This document shows positions 54,842 to 63,379 of a DNA stretch of 64,000 bases, piece by piece (position 1 is the first letter of the stretch; every line of letters starts with the position of its first letter). The stretch is taken from contig JANQGH010000009.1 in NCBI GenBank assembly GCA_028277405.1, positions 1 through 64,000 of the forward strand, given 5' to 3'. Made by a program: the position numbers and the translations under genes. The DNA is from Alphaproteobacteria bacterium (GTDB taxonomy: Bacteria > Pseudomonadota > Alphaproteobacteria > DSM-16000 > Inquilinaceae). The notes beneath the pieces are model-generated. The model worked only from the letters and a program-made list of their open reading frames with translations, was not told where the DNA came from and searched no databases.

Positions 54842-56101
54842 ATGCAGCATGTCACGACGAATGCCGGGGTCGCCATCATCGGGGCGGGCGAGCGTGGCGT
54901 GCATTTCATTGGCAGCCGGATCGCCGAAGTCGTGCGCCATGGCGGGCTGCACGTCGTTGGCGTCTACGACCGCATCTCGGCGCGGGCCGAACTAGCCTCG
55001 GAGTATTTGAACGGGCTGTATGCCGAACAGGGCGCGCCCAACCGCGTGCAGGTCTTCGCGTCGCTAGAGGACGCGGTCAGCGATCCAGCAGTGTCACTTG
55101 TTGTCGTGACGACCCACACCGACGGCCACCGCGAGCCGGTGGAACGCGCCGTGGCGAACGGACGGCGGGTCTATCTCGACAAGCCGATCGCGGTCTCCTT
55201 GGCAGACGCGACGGCCATCGCGGCAGCCGAACGGGCCTCGGGACAGCCGATCATGATGGGGTTCACCCGGCGCTACGAGCAATCCTGGATCGAGGCGATC
55301 AAGCTCGCCCATGGCGGGCGGATCGGCACGCCGCGCATGGTGCTTTTGCGTTCCGTTATTCCCTACACACGCTACCTGCAGCTCTGGCACCGCAATCAGG
55401 CGCGGTCTGGCGGAGCGCTTAACGACAAGGGCTCACATCATTTCGACGTGCTGAACTGGATCGCGGGGGACGCACGCCCCGTGAGATTGAGCGCAATGGG
55501 CGGGCGATCGGGCATCTTCGCGCCTGACCCCGAAGCGCCCGCACGATGCCGCGACTGCGATCGCGACTGTCCCTATCGTCGGCATGAGACGCTGGTCGAC
55601 CAGTTTGAAGGAAGCGGCCAAGGTCCAAATGCCAGTTGGATCAAGGCGGCCGAGGTTCACGATCGCGACGACAACTGCGTCTACCTGCCGGGCGCCGATA
55701 TCGACGACCACGCGGTGGTCACGGTGCACTACGACAGTGGCCTGGTCGCAACGCTCTTCTTCGCGATCTTCGGGCCCTGGTCTGAGGATCAGGAGACGCT
55801 GGAGATCGTCGGCGACAGCGGGCGCCTCAGGATGGAACGCCACAGTGGCGAGATCGATCTGGTCGAAAACTACGGCCACGCGCGCAGCATAATCCGGTTT
55901 TCCGATCCCGATCGCGACTCCTCCCACTACGGCGCGGACCGCGAACTGGTGCGGCGGATGCAAGCTTTCCTGGGCGGAGAGGTGCCCCCTGTGGGCGTGG
56001 CCGAGGGTGTCGCCTCGCTCCGGCTCGTACAGGCCGCGCTCGACAGCCTCCACCAAGGGGGGCAGGCGGTCGATCTGACCGATAGCGGGCAATCGGCATG
56101 A
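54842..56101 (+). CDS. Gfo/Idh/MocA family oxidoreductase
   Basis: This 419-residue protein is an NAD(P)-dependent sugar or inositol dehydrogenase-like enzyme. The Rossmann opening GVAIIGAGERGVHFIGSRI and YLDKPIAVSLADA (catalytic lysine region EKP/DKP) are present, as is the Lys-His pair in LNDKGSHHFDVLNWIAG. A cysteine-rich insert CRDCDRDCPYRRHETL occurs in several relatives and may bind metal. The stop overlaps the next gene (ATGA at 56098). The enzyme could oxidise the sugar imported by the downstream ABC system. Confidence 0.9.
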   Translation: MQHVTTNAGVAIIGAGERGVHFIGSRIAEVVRHGGLHVVGVYDRISARAELASEYLNGLYAEQGAPNRVQVFASLEDAVSDPAVSLVVVTTHTDGHREPVERAVANGRRVYLDKPIAVSLADATAIAAAERASGQPIMMGFTRRYEQSWIEAIKLAHGGRIGTPRMVLLRSVIPYTRYLQLWHRNQARSGGALNDKGSHHFDVLNWIAGDARPVRLSAMGGRSGIFAPDPEAPARCRDCDRDCPYRRHETLVDQFEGSGQGPNASWIKAAEVHDRDDNCVYLPGADIDDHAVVTVHYDSGLVATLFFAIFGPWSEDQETLEIVGDSGRLRMERHSGEIDLVENYGHARSIIRFSDPDRDSSHYGADRELVRRMQAFLGGEVPPVGVAEGVASLRLVQAALDSLHQGGQAVDLTDSGQSA

Positions 56102-57654
56102 CGTTGAATGCGCCCCTGCCCGACCGTTTGATGCCGCGTGCCGCGTCGCTGGGGATCCGCCCGTTCTATGGCGACATCCACAATCACTCCGACCTGTCGT
56201 ACGGACATGGCGCTTTTCCCGATGCGCTGAAGAAGGCTGCGCTGCAGCTCGATTTCGTATCGGTCACCGGCCATGCGCACTGGCCCGATATGCCGGTCGA
56301 CGACCCGTCCGTGGCTCACATCGTCGCCTTTCACGTCGAGGGCTTTGCCAAGCTGCGTCGCAATTGGCCAACGCATTTCGACGTCTTGCGCGCCGCCGAT
56401 GAACCTGGGCGCTTTGCGGTCTTCGCAGGATACGAAATCCACTCCAGCGCCGATGGCGACTACACGATCGTTTTGGCCGATCTCGACAGCGCACCGCTTT
56501 GCCTGGTGGATGACCCCGCCGCGCTGAAGGCAGCGTTGGTGGCCCAGCATGGCGACCGCGCCTTCGCCTTCCCGCACCATATCGGCTACCGACGGGGCAC
56601 CCGCGGCATCAACTGGGACAGTTTCGATCCGGAGCTTTCGCCCTTCGTCGAGATGCTGTCGATGCATGGCTGCGCCGAAGCGTCGGAAAGTGAGCGGGGT
56701 TATCTCCATTCCATGGGGCCGGTCGACGGGCCTTCGACAATGGTCGAAGGGCTGGCGCAAGGACATCGTTTCGGCATTGTCGGCAACACCGACCACCACA
56801 GCGGCTTTCCCGGCTCATACGGTCATGGACGCATGGCGCTCTATGCCCCTGCCCATGACCGAGAGGCGTTCTGGGCCGCGATGCGCGCACGACGGACCGG
56901 GGCGCAGACCGGAGACCGCATTCACCTTCTGGCCGACATTGAGGGTGTGGTCCAAGGCGGCGAGATCGATGTCCGGCAGTCGGCCGAGATTGGGATCGAA
57001 GCGGTGGCAGGGGGCGCGATTGACTGTATCGACGTCATCCGCAACGGCCGGCTGTCGCACCGTGTGAGCCCCGCGATCACGCCCGCGCCCATCGATCCCA
57101 GTGACGGCGCCGAAACGCTGATCCATCTCGACCTTGGGTGGGGCGCACGCGGCAGCCGCCATTTCTGGGAGGGTGAAATCGCCCTGGACGACGGAGAGAT
57201 TCTAGCCGTCGAACCGCGCTTTCGCGGCCCCGAAATTGTCTCGCCTCTGGAGGGCGAAGACAGCGGCGCGCCGATCCCCCAGATCGCCAGCCAGGATGGG
57301 ACGGTCAGGTTTGCCGTCACCGCTGAGGCCAATCCGAACAACAGCACCCCCGCAATGCAGGGCCTGATGGTCCGTGCCCGCCTCACGCCCGAGGCTGCAA
57401 TCCGTGCCACGCTGTGCGGTCAGCACGTCACGATCCCCGCCGCACGGCTCTATCGCGGTGCACAGAGCGGCAGTCTTGGCCCCATCGACAGCCCCGCCTG
57501 GCGGTTCCACCAATTGCCGCGCCCGGAGGACTGGCAATGGCACGGCCGACTGCCGCTCGGTTCGCTTAGCGCGGGCGAAACGATCTATCTGCGACTGCGC
57601 CAGACGAGCGGCCAGATGGCATGGACCTCGCCGATTTTCGCGCGGCGAGGATGA
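56098..57654 (+). CDS. PHP-type metallohydrolase (CehA/McbA family)
   Basis: The 518-residue protein opens with the PHP metal motif PFYGDIHNHSDLSYGHGAFPDALKKAALQLDFVSVTGHAHW and continues FAGYEIHSSADGDYTIVLAD, FAFPHHIGYRRGTRGINWDSF and VGNTDHHSGFPGSYGHGRMALYA. All histidine and aspartate ligands of a PHP site are present. CehA/McbA-type members hydrolyse carbamates or phosphoesters. It overlaps the Gfo/Idh gene by four bases and precedes the sugar ABC genes, so a role in breaking down the imported substrate is likely. The C-terminal third is a beta-rich domain. Confidence 0.85.
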   Translation: MTLNAPLPDRLMPRAASLGIRPFYGDIHNHSDLSYGHGAFPDALKKAALQLDFVSVTGHAHWPDMPVDDPSVAHIVAFHVEGFAKLRRNWPTHFDVLRAADEPGRFAVFAGYEIHSSADGDYTIVLADLDSAPLCLVDDPAALKAALVAQHGDRAFAFPHHIGYRRGTRGINWDSFDPELSPFVEMLSMHGCAEASESERGYLHSMGPVDGPSTMVEGLAQGHRFGIVGNTDHHSGFPGSYGHGRMALYAPAHDREAFWAAMRARRTGAQTGDRIHLLADIEGVVQGGEIDVRQSAEIGIEAVAGGAIDCIDVIRNGRLSHRVSPAITPAPIDPSDGAETLIHLDLGWGARGSRHFWEGEIALDDGEILAVEPRFRGPEIVSPLEGEDSGAPIPQIASQDGTVRFAVTAEANPNNSTPAMQGLMVRARLTPEAAIRATLCGQHVTIPAARLYRGAQSGSLGPIDSPAWRFHQLPRPEDWQWHGRLPLGSLSAGETIYLRLRQTSGQMAWTSPIFARRG

Positions 57655-57690
57655 AGCAACCCACAACGCAACCGTAAACAAGAGGAAACC

Positions 57691-58959
57691 ATGAGAACAC
57701 TGAAGCATGTGATGATAGGCGCGGCAGGCTTGGCGCTGCTGGCTACCGGTGCAATCGCCGAGGAATTGACCATTGTCCATGGCTCGGTCGGCAGAGATCA
57801 GGAGGTGCTGCGCGCCCAGCTCGACCGCTTCGAGGCGGAAACCGGGCATGAGGTGACCATCGTCTCGATGCCCGAGAGTACGACCGACCAGTTCGGCCAA
57901 TATCGCCTGTGGCTCTCGGCGCAATCGCCCGATATCGACGTCTACCGTCTCGACGTGATCTGGGCGCCGCAGCTGGCGCAGCATTTCGTGGATCTCACCC
58001 CGCATGTCGAGGACATCATCGACGATTTCGTGCCCGCGGCGGTCGAAAGCCAGACCGTCGACGGCCGTCTGATCGCGCTGCCGATGTTCCTCGGCGCGCC
58101 CGCGCTCTACTACCGCACCGACCTGCTGGAACAGTACGGCGAGGCCGTACCGACGACCTGGCAGGAGATGACCGACACCGCACAGCGCATCATGGAAGCC
58201 GAGCGCGCCGCCGGAAACGACGACATGTTCGGCTTCGTCTTCCAGGGTGCGGCCTATGAGGGCCTGACCTGCAACGCGCAGGAATGGATCGTCAGCTATG
58301 GCGGCGGCCGGATCGTGGAGCAGGACGGTTCCATCGACATCAACAACCCCGCCGCCGCCGAGGCCCTGACGCTGGCGGCAAGCTGGGTCGGCGGCATCGC
58401 TCCAGAAGGCGTGTTGAACTACACCGAAGAGGACGCGCGCGGCATTTTCCAGTCGGGCAACTCGGTCTTCATGCGCAACTGGAACTACGCCTATGCCCTG
58501 GCCGCGGGCGAAGACAGTCCCGTGCGCGACAGTTTCGGCGTAACCACCCTGCCGACGGGCGGAGGCGAGGGCCAAGTGTCCGCCGCGACGCTTGGTGGCT
58601 GGCACTTGGGTGTGTCGCAGTACTCCGAGCATCAGGATGCCGCGATCGAGCTCGTGCGCTTCCTCAACAACTATGAGAACCAAAAGGAACGCGCCATCGT
58701 GACATCGCGTCCCCCGACCCTGCTGGCCGTCTATGACGATCCTGATGTGGCGGTGGAGCAGGAGTTCATTCCCCTGTGGCGTCCTGTCGTGGAAAACGCG
58801 TTGCCGCGCCCGTCGGCCGCGGTGGGCCGAAACTACAACGAGGTGTCCGCAGCCTTCTGGACGGCCGTGCACGACACGCTGTCGGGCAATGGCACGGCGG
58901 AGGAGAATTTGGCCGGGCTGGAACGCTCGCTGATGCGGCTGCGCGGGTCCGGCTGGTAA
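57691..58959 (+). CDS. ABC transporter substrate-binding protein, trehalose/maltose (ThuE/LpqY) type
   Basis: This 422-residue periplasmic protein has a Sec signal (MRTLKHVMIGAAGLALLATGAIA) and a family 1 binding fold. The parts QYRLWLSAQSPDIDVYRLDVIWAPQLAQHFVDLT, ALYYRTDLLEQYG and VFMRNWNYAYALA are close to trehalose- and maltose-binding proteins. It leads a complete transporter operon with two permeases and an ATPase. The sulfatase at the end of the operon suggests that the ligand may carry a sulfate ester. Confidence 0.92.
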   Translation: MRTLKHVMIGAAGLALLATGAIAEELTIVHGSVGRDQEVLRAQLDRFEAETGHEVTIVSMPESTTDQFGQYRLWLSAQSPDIDVYRLDVIWAPQLAQHFVDLTPHVEDIIDDFVPAAVESQTVDGRLIALPMFLGAPALYYRTDLLEQYGEAVPTTWQEMTDTAQRIMEAERAAGNDDMFGFVFQGAAYEGLTCNAQEWIVSYGGGRIVEQDGSIDINNPAAAEALTLAASWVGGIAPEGVLNYTEEDARGIFQSGNSVFMRNWNYAYALAAGEDSPVRDSFGVTTLPTGGGEGQVSAATLGGWHLGVSQYSEHQDAAIELVRFLNNYENQKERAIVTSRPPTLLAVYDDPDVAVEQEFIPLWRPVVENALPRPSAAVGRNYNEVSAAFWTAVHDTLSGNGTAEENLAGLERSLMRLRGSGW

Positions 58960-58981
58960 GGTCCGGCGTCACTTTGAACTT

Positions 58982-59003
58982 CCGGGCGGCGTTGGCCGCC
59001 CGG
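58982..59003. other. Stem-loop between binding protein and permease genes
   Basis: A perfect nine-base stem (58982-58990 with 58995-59003) with a GTTG loop lies after the binding protein stop codon. Its position is the same as in the operons at 29455 and 47256. It probably limits or protects transcripts so that binding protein is made in excess. Confidence 0.65.
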
Positions 59004-59025
59004 AGCATCTCTGAGAGGCAACACC

Positions 59026-59973
59026 ATAAGCGATCACGGCATTACCTCGCGTCTGTCGCGCACGCGCACCCGCACGGCCGTGCTGTTCCTGGTCCCGATG
59101 CTGGTGACCTTGTTCGTCGTCGCGGCGTGGCCGCTGATGCGGACGATCTGGTTCAGCCTGACCGATGCCTCGCTCGACCTGATCTCGCAGGCCGAATGGG
59201 TCGGCTTCCGCAACTACCTCGAATATGTCGACTATGGCGATGGCGAAGGGGAGTATTTCGGCCTGCTGGTTGACCAGCGCTGGTGGCGCGCGGTCTGGAA
59301 CACGGTCTGGTTTTCTGTCGTTTCCGTCAGCTTCGAGACTCTGTTCGGCCTGATCATCGCGCTCGTCCTCCACCAGAAGTTCCTTGGTCGCGGGATCGTG
59401 CGGGCCGCGGTATTGATCCCCTGGGCCATCCCCACAATCGTCTCGGCCCGGATGTGGGGCTGGATGATGCATGATCAGTTCGGCATCCTGAACGATATGG
59501 CCGAACGGCTTGGGTTGATCTCGGAGCCCATCGCCTGGACGGCATCGCCCGACACGGCAATGATCGCCGTTCTGATCGTGGATATCTGGAAGACGACGCC
59601 CTTCATGGCGTTGTTGATCCTGGCAGGTCTGCAGATGGTGCCGGACGATATCTACGAGGCGGCCAAGCTCGACGGCGTGCCAGCGTTTCGCACCTTCCGC
59701 AAGGTGACGCTGCCGCTGATCCTGCCCGCGATCCTGGTGGCCGTCGTCTTCCGCGCGCTGGACGCGCTGCGCATCTTCGACATCATCTACGTGCTGACGC
59801 CCAACACGGACGCCACGCGAACCATGTCGGTCTTCGCAAGAGAGAACCTCTTCGATTTCGACCAGTTCGCCTACGGCTCCGCCGCCTCGACGGTGCTGTT
59901 TCTGATCATCGCGGTGATCACCATCGCCTTCATCATGGCCACACGCATGGATCTGGAGGGCAAGCGATCGTGA
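59026..59973 (+). CDS. ABC transporter permease, ThuF type; probable ATA start codon
   Basis: This is the first permease of the trehalose-type system, with six hydrophobic segments and the EAA loop PDDIYEAAKLDGVPAFRTFRKVTLPLILP. Family members carry about 18 polar residues before LFLVPMLVTLFVVAAWPLMRTIWFSLTDASLD. Here these residues (SDHGITSRLSRTRTRTAV) are encoded, but the expected start codon reads ATA (59026-59028), behind GAGAGGC. The next usual start, a GTG at 59080, would remove this region. I give the 315-residue version. If only the GTG is used, the protein loses its cytoplasmic N terminus. Confidence 0.8.
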   Translation: MSDHGITSRLSRTRTRTAVLFLVPMLVTLFVVAAWPLMRTIWFSLTDASLDLISQAEWVGFRNYLEYVDYGDGEGEYFGLLVDQRWWRAVWNTVWFSVVSVSFETLFGLIIALVLHQKFLGRGIVRAAVLIPWAIPTIVSARMWGWMMHDQFGILNDMAERLGLISEPIAWTASPDTAMIAVLIVDIWKTTPFMALLILAGLQMVPDDIYEAAKLDGVPAFRTFRKVTLPLILPAILVAVVFRALDALRIFDIIYVLTPNTDATRTMSVFARENLFDFDQFAYGSAASTVLFLIIAVITIAFIMATRMDLEGKRS

Positions 59974-60800
59974 AGCGAACGCCCCTTCAGAATGTGGGCC
60001 TCTATGCGCTGGTCATTGTCATCGTGCTGCAGGCCGTTTTTCCATTCTATTACGCGATCCTGACTTCGCTTGAAGACGGACAGGCCCTGTTCGAGGTGAA
60101 CTACCTGCCCGAACAAGTGAACCTCGCCAATTACCGGACGATGCTGACGGAGGGGGGCTTTGGCCGGCAGATCCTGAATTCGGTCTTCGTGGCCACCGTG
60201 GTGGTGCTGATCTCGCTGACCCTGGCCGTCACCGCCTCCTATGCGTTGTCGCGGATCCGGTTCCGGGGTCGGGGGCTGTTGCTGCTGACGATACTGTCTG
60301 TGTCGATGTTCCCGCAGATCGCGGTTCTGTCGGGTCTGTTTGAAGTGATCCGCTATTTCGGCCTGTTCAACTCGCTCTGGGCACTGGTCTTCTCATACAT
60401 GATCTTCACGCTGCCCTTCACGGTCTGGGTGCTGACGGCCTTCATGCGCAACCTGCCGGTCGAGATCGAGGAGGCGGCGATCATGGACGGCGCCTCGTCG
60501 CTCACCATCATCCGCCGAGTGTTCCTGCCTCTCATGTGGCCCGCGATGGTGACAACCGGGCTTCTGGCCTTCATCCACGCCTGGAACGAGTTTCTCTTTG
60601 CGCTCACGTTTCTGTCGACCGACAGCCAACGTACCGTGCCAGTCGCGATCGCGCTGATCTCCGGCCGCAGCGAGTTCGAGATCCCCTGGGGCAACATCAT
60701 GGCCGCCTCGGTCATCGTGACCTTGCCGCTCGTGATGCTCGTGTTGGTCTTCCAGCGCAAGATCGTGTCGGGCCTGACCGCCGGCGCCGTGAAGGGGTAG
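59970..60800 (+). CDS. ABC transporter permease, ThuG type
   Basis: This 276-residue second permease has six hydrophobic segments. It begins with GTG and overlaps the previous gene by four bases. The conserved parts are LSMFPQIAVLSGLFEVIRYFGLFNSLWALVFSYMIFTLPFTVWVLTAFMRNLPVEIEEAAIMDGASSLTIIRRVFLPLMWPAMVT, and HAWNEFLFALTFLS. These match the ThuG/MalG group. It pairs with the ThuF-type permease, and the ATPase gene follows four bases after its stop. Confidence 0.92.
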   Translation: MKRTPLQNVGLYALVIVIVLQAVFPFYYAILTSLEDGQALFEVNYLPEQVNLANYRTMLTEGGFGRQILNSVFVATVVVLISLTLAVTASYALSRIRFRGRGLLLLTILSVSMFPQIAVLSGLFEVIRYFGLFNSLWALVFSYMIFTLPFTVWVLTAFMRNLPVEIEEAAIMDGASSLTIIRRVFLPLMWPAMVTTGLLAFIHAWNEFLFALTFLSTDSQRTVPVAIALISGRSEFEIPWGNIMAASVIVTLPLVMLVLVFQRKIVSGLTAGAVKG

Positions 60801-60803
60801 AAA

Positions 60804-61817
60804 GTGGCAACAGTCGAACTGATCAATGTCAGCAAGTCCTTCGGGTCGGTCGAGGTGCTGCACGACGTCAACTTGTCGCTGGAGCGGGGGGAGTTCGTCG
60901 TCTTTGTCGGCCCATCGGGCTGTGGCAAGTCCACGCTGCTGCGGATGATCGCGGGGCTTGAGGACATCACGAGCGGCGAGCTGCGCATTGCCGATGTCGC
61001 CATGAACAACGTGATGCCGGCCAAGCGGGGCATCGCCATGGTGTTCCAGTCCTACGCGCTCTATCCGCACATGACCGCGTTCGAAAACATGGCCTTCGGT
61101 CTTGAGCAGGCCAAGCTTCCCTCAGATGAGATCCGCGAGCGCGTCTTGAGCGCGGCCCGGATGCTGCAAATCGATGGGCTGCTTGACCGCAAGCCCAAGC
61201 AGCTCTCCGGTGGGCAGCGGCAGCGTGTGGCCATTGGCCGAGCCATCACGCGCGACCCTCGCGTGTTCCTGTTCGACGAACCCCTGTCGAACCTCGACGC
61301 GGCGTTGCGCGTCGATACGCGGTTGGAAATCGCGGCGCTGCACGAACGCCTGCCCGAGACGACGATGATCTACGTCACCCATGACCAGGTCGAAGCGATG
61401 ACGCTGGCGGACCGGATCGTGGTGCTGAACGAAGGCAACATCGAACAGGTCGGCACGCCGATGGAGCTCTACGAAACGCCGGCGAGCCTTTTCGTCGCGG
61501 GCTTCATCGGCTCGCCTCGCATGAACTTCCTGAAGGGTCCCTTGGCCGACGCCCATGGCGCACAGACCTACGGGATCCGGCCCGAACACATCGCGCTCTC
61601 GCGGGAGTCCGGCGACTGGCAGGGCCGCGTGATGCTGACCGAGCGGTTGGGCAGCGACACGTTCGTGCATGTGGATGTCGAAGGCGTCGGCCGCGTGAAT
61701 GTCCGCGTCGAGGGCCGCACCGATATAAGCGCGCGGGCCGACGTGTTTCTGACCCCGGACCCGGCCTCGGTTCATCTTTTCGATGCGGGCGGCCGACCTC
61801 TCGCGCGTCGAGAATGA
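60804..61817 (+). CDS. ABC transporter ATP-binding protein, ThuK/MsmX type
   Basis: This 337-residue ATPase starts with GTG. Walker A is [19 protein letters not shown], the Q loop is [18 protein letters not shown], the signature is [32 protein letters not shown], and a C-terminal TOBE domain with [12 protein letters not shown] follows. The sulfatase gene starts 13 bases after its stop. The combination of binding protein, two permeases and this ATPase makes a complete sugar importer. Confidence 0.93.
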   Translation: MATVELINVSKSFGSVEVLHDVNLSLERGEFVVFVGPSGCGKSTLLRMIAGLEDITSGELRIADVAMNNVMPAKRGIAMVFQSYALYPHMTAFENMAFGLEQAKLPSDEIRERVLSAARMLQIDGLLDRKPKQLSGGQRQRVAIGRAITRDPRVFLFDEPLSNLDAALRVDTRLEIAALHERLPETTMIYVTHDQVEAMTLADRIVVLNEGNIEQVGTPMELYETPASLFVAGFIGSPRMNFLKGPLADAHGAQTYGIRPEHIALSRESGDWQGRVMLTERLGSDTFVHVDVEGVGRVNVRVEGRTDISARADVFLTPDPASVHLFDAGGRPLARRE

Positions 61818-61830
61818 GCCAATCTTCGGC

Positions 61831-63213
61831 ATGAACATCCTTCTGATGATCGCCGATGACCTCGGCCGTATGACCGGCTGCTACGGTGAGCCGAGAATCC
61901 GCACCCCACACATCGACCGGCTGGCTGGGGAGGGCACGCGGTTCGATATGGCCTTCACCTCGACCGCCTCCTGCTCGGCAAGCCGTTCGGTGGTCTTCAC
62001 TGGCCTCCATACCCATGAGACCGGGCAATACGGGTTGCACCACGACCACCACCATTTCATGACCTTCGCCGATGTCGCGACCGCACCGGCGCTCTTGAAC
62101 GAAAGCGGCTGGCATACGGGCATCATCGGCAAGGTCCATGTGGGGCCTGAGTCGGTCTATCCCTGGATCACCCGGGAAGAGAGCGCATCGCGCGACGTCG
62201 CTTGGGTGGCCGAGCGCGCCCGCGCCTACTTCGCGGACCATCGCGCCGATGCCAAGCCGTTCTTCCTGACCATCGGCTTCATCGACCCTCACCGCGACGA
62301 AACACGAGGCGGCTTCGGAAACGAGACCTTCGGCGCCGAGGACCCGGTGGTCTCGCCGGATACCGTTTCCGTGCCACCATTCCTGACCGATCTTCCCGAG
62401 GTGCGGCACGAACTGGCCGATTACTACCGCTCCGTCCACCGCCTCGACCGCGGGGTGGGTTTGGTGCTGGACGCGCTGGCGGACGAGGGTCTGGCCGGCA
62501 GCACGTTGGTCATGTTCCTCTCCGACAACGGCGCGCCGTTCCTTAACTCCAAAACCACGCTTTACGACGCGGGCGTGCATCTGCCGCTGATCATGCGCAG
62601 GCCGGGGCAGAGGGCGGGCATTGCAAACCCCAATCTTGTCTCGTTCACCGACTTGCTGCCCACGTTTCTCAATCTGGCAGGCCGGGCCCCCGATAACAGC
62701 CGGCGCAAGGGCCGATCGCTCCTGCCGATTCTGGAGCGGGAGATACTCCTACCCGACTGGGACCGTGTCTTCGGCTCCCATACGTTTCATGAAGTCACCA
62801 ACTATTGGCCTACCCGCTTCTTGCGCACACCGCGCTACAAATACCATCGCAACATCGCGTGGCAGCTCGATTTCCCCTTCTCCGGCGATCTCTATGGCTC
62901 GCTGTCTTGGGAGAGCATGCGCCGCCAGCGCCCGGCGCTGATCGGCAAACGGCCCATCGGCGACTATGTGCGCCGACCACCTGAGGAACTCTATGATTTG
63001 GATGAGGATCCGCTCGAAGTCATAAATCTCGTAGACGATCCTGGCCACGCTGAGCGGCTGGTTTCGTTCCGCACCGCGCTCGAAGCCTGGCAGCGTGAGA
63101 CCGACGACCCCTGGCTGTTCCGCGACGGCGTTTCGGTCCGGGCCGTGCGCCATCATATGGCCAATGGCCTGACGCTGCCCGAGCGCTTCGATTTCGATCC
63201 CGAGAATCCGTGA
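61831..63213 (+). CDS. Formylglycine-dependent sulfatase
   Basis: The 460-residue enzyme removes sulfate esters. The N-terminal metal aspartates are in LLMIADDLGRMTG, and the modification motif is CSASR (48-52), a CxAxR form that anaerobic-type maturases and some FGEs accept. Later parts include ITRE, TIGFIDPHRDE and MFLSDNGAPF (metal Asp-Asn). No signal peptide is seen, so the enzyme works in the cytoplasm on imported substrate. Two other frames extend to 61783, but the ATG at 61831 precedes the catalytic motif. No maturase gene is in the window. Confidence 0.93.
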   Translation: MNILLMIADDLGRMTGCYGEPRIRTPHIDRLAGEGTRFDMAFTSTASCSASRSVVFTGLHTHETGQYGLHHDHHHFMTFADVATAPALLNESGWHTGIIGKVHVGPESVYPWITREESASRDVAWVAERARAYFADHRADAKPFFLTIGFIDPHRDETRGGFGNETFGAEDPVVSPDTVSVPPFLTDLPEVRHELADYYRSVHRLDRGVGLVLDALADEGLAGSTLVMFLSDNGAPFLNSKTTLYDAGVHLPLIMRRPGQRAGIANPNLVSFTDLLPTFLNLAGRAPDNSRRKGRSLLPILEREILLPDWDRVFGSHTFHEVTNYWPTRFLRTPRYKYHRNIAWQLDFPFSGDLYGSLSWESMRRQRPALIGKRPIGDYVRRPPEELYDLDEDPLEVINLVDDPGHAERLVSFRTALEAWQRETDDPWLFRDGVSVRAVRHHMANGLTLPERFDFDPENP

Positions 63214-63379
63214 CACTGCGTTCGGATTGCCATTAGGGGATTGCAGGCCAAACCGGACCTGTCAGAGCGGCGGGCCTGCCGGATTGTTGGCGCGGATCGT
63301 ACGATAATCCTCTATCGATCGCTCCGGCGCGATGATGGGGCGCTGCGTGGCCGCCTGTGTGAGCTGGCCAACGACGTCC
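63214..63379. other. Intergenic region without a recognisable gene
   Basis: This stretch of 166 bases separates the sulfatase gene from the convergent HlyD-family gene. I found no ORF, RNA or clear terminator hairpin in it. Confidence 0.5.
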
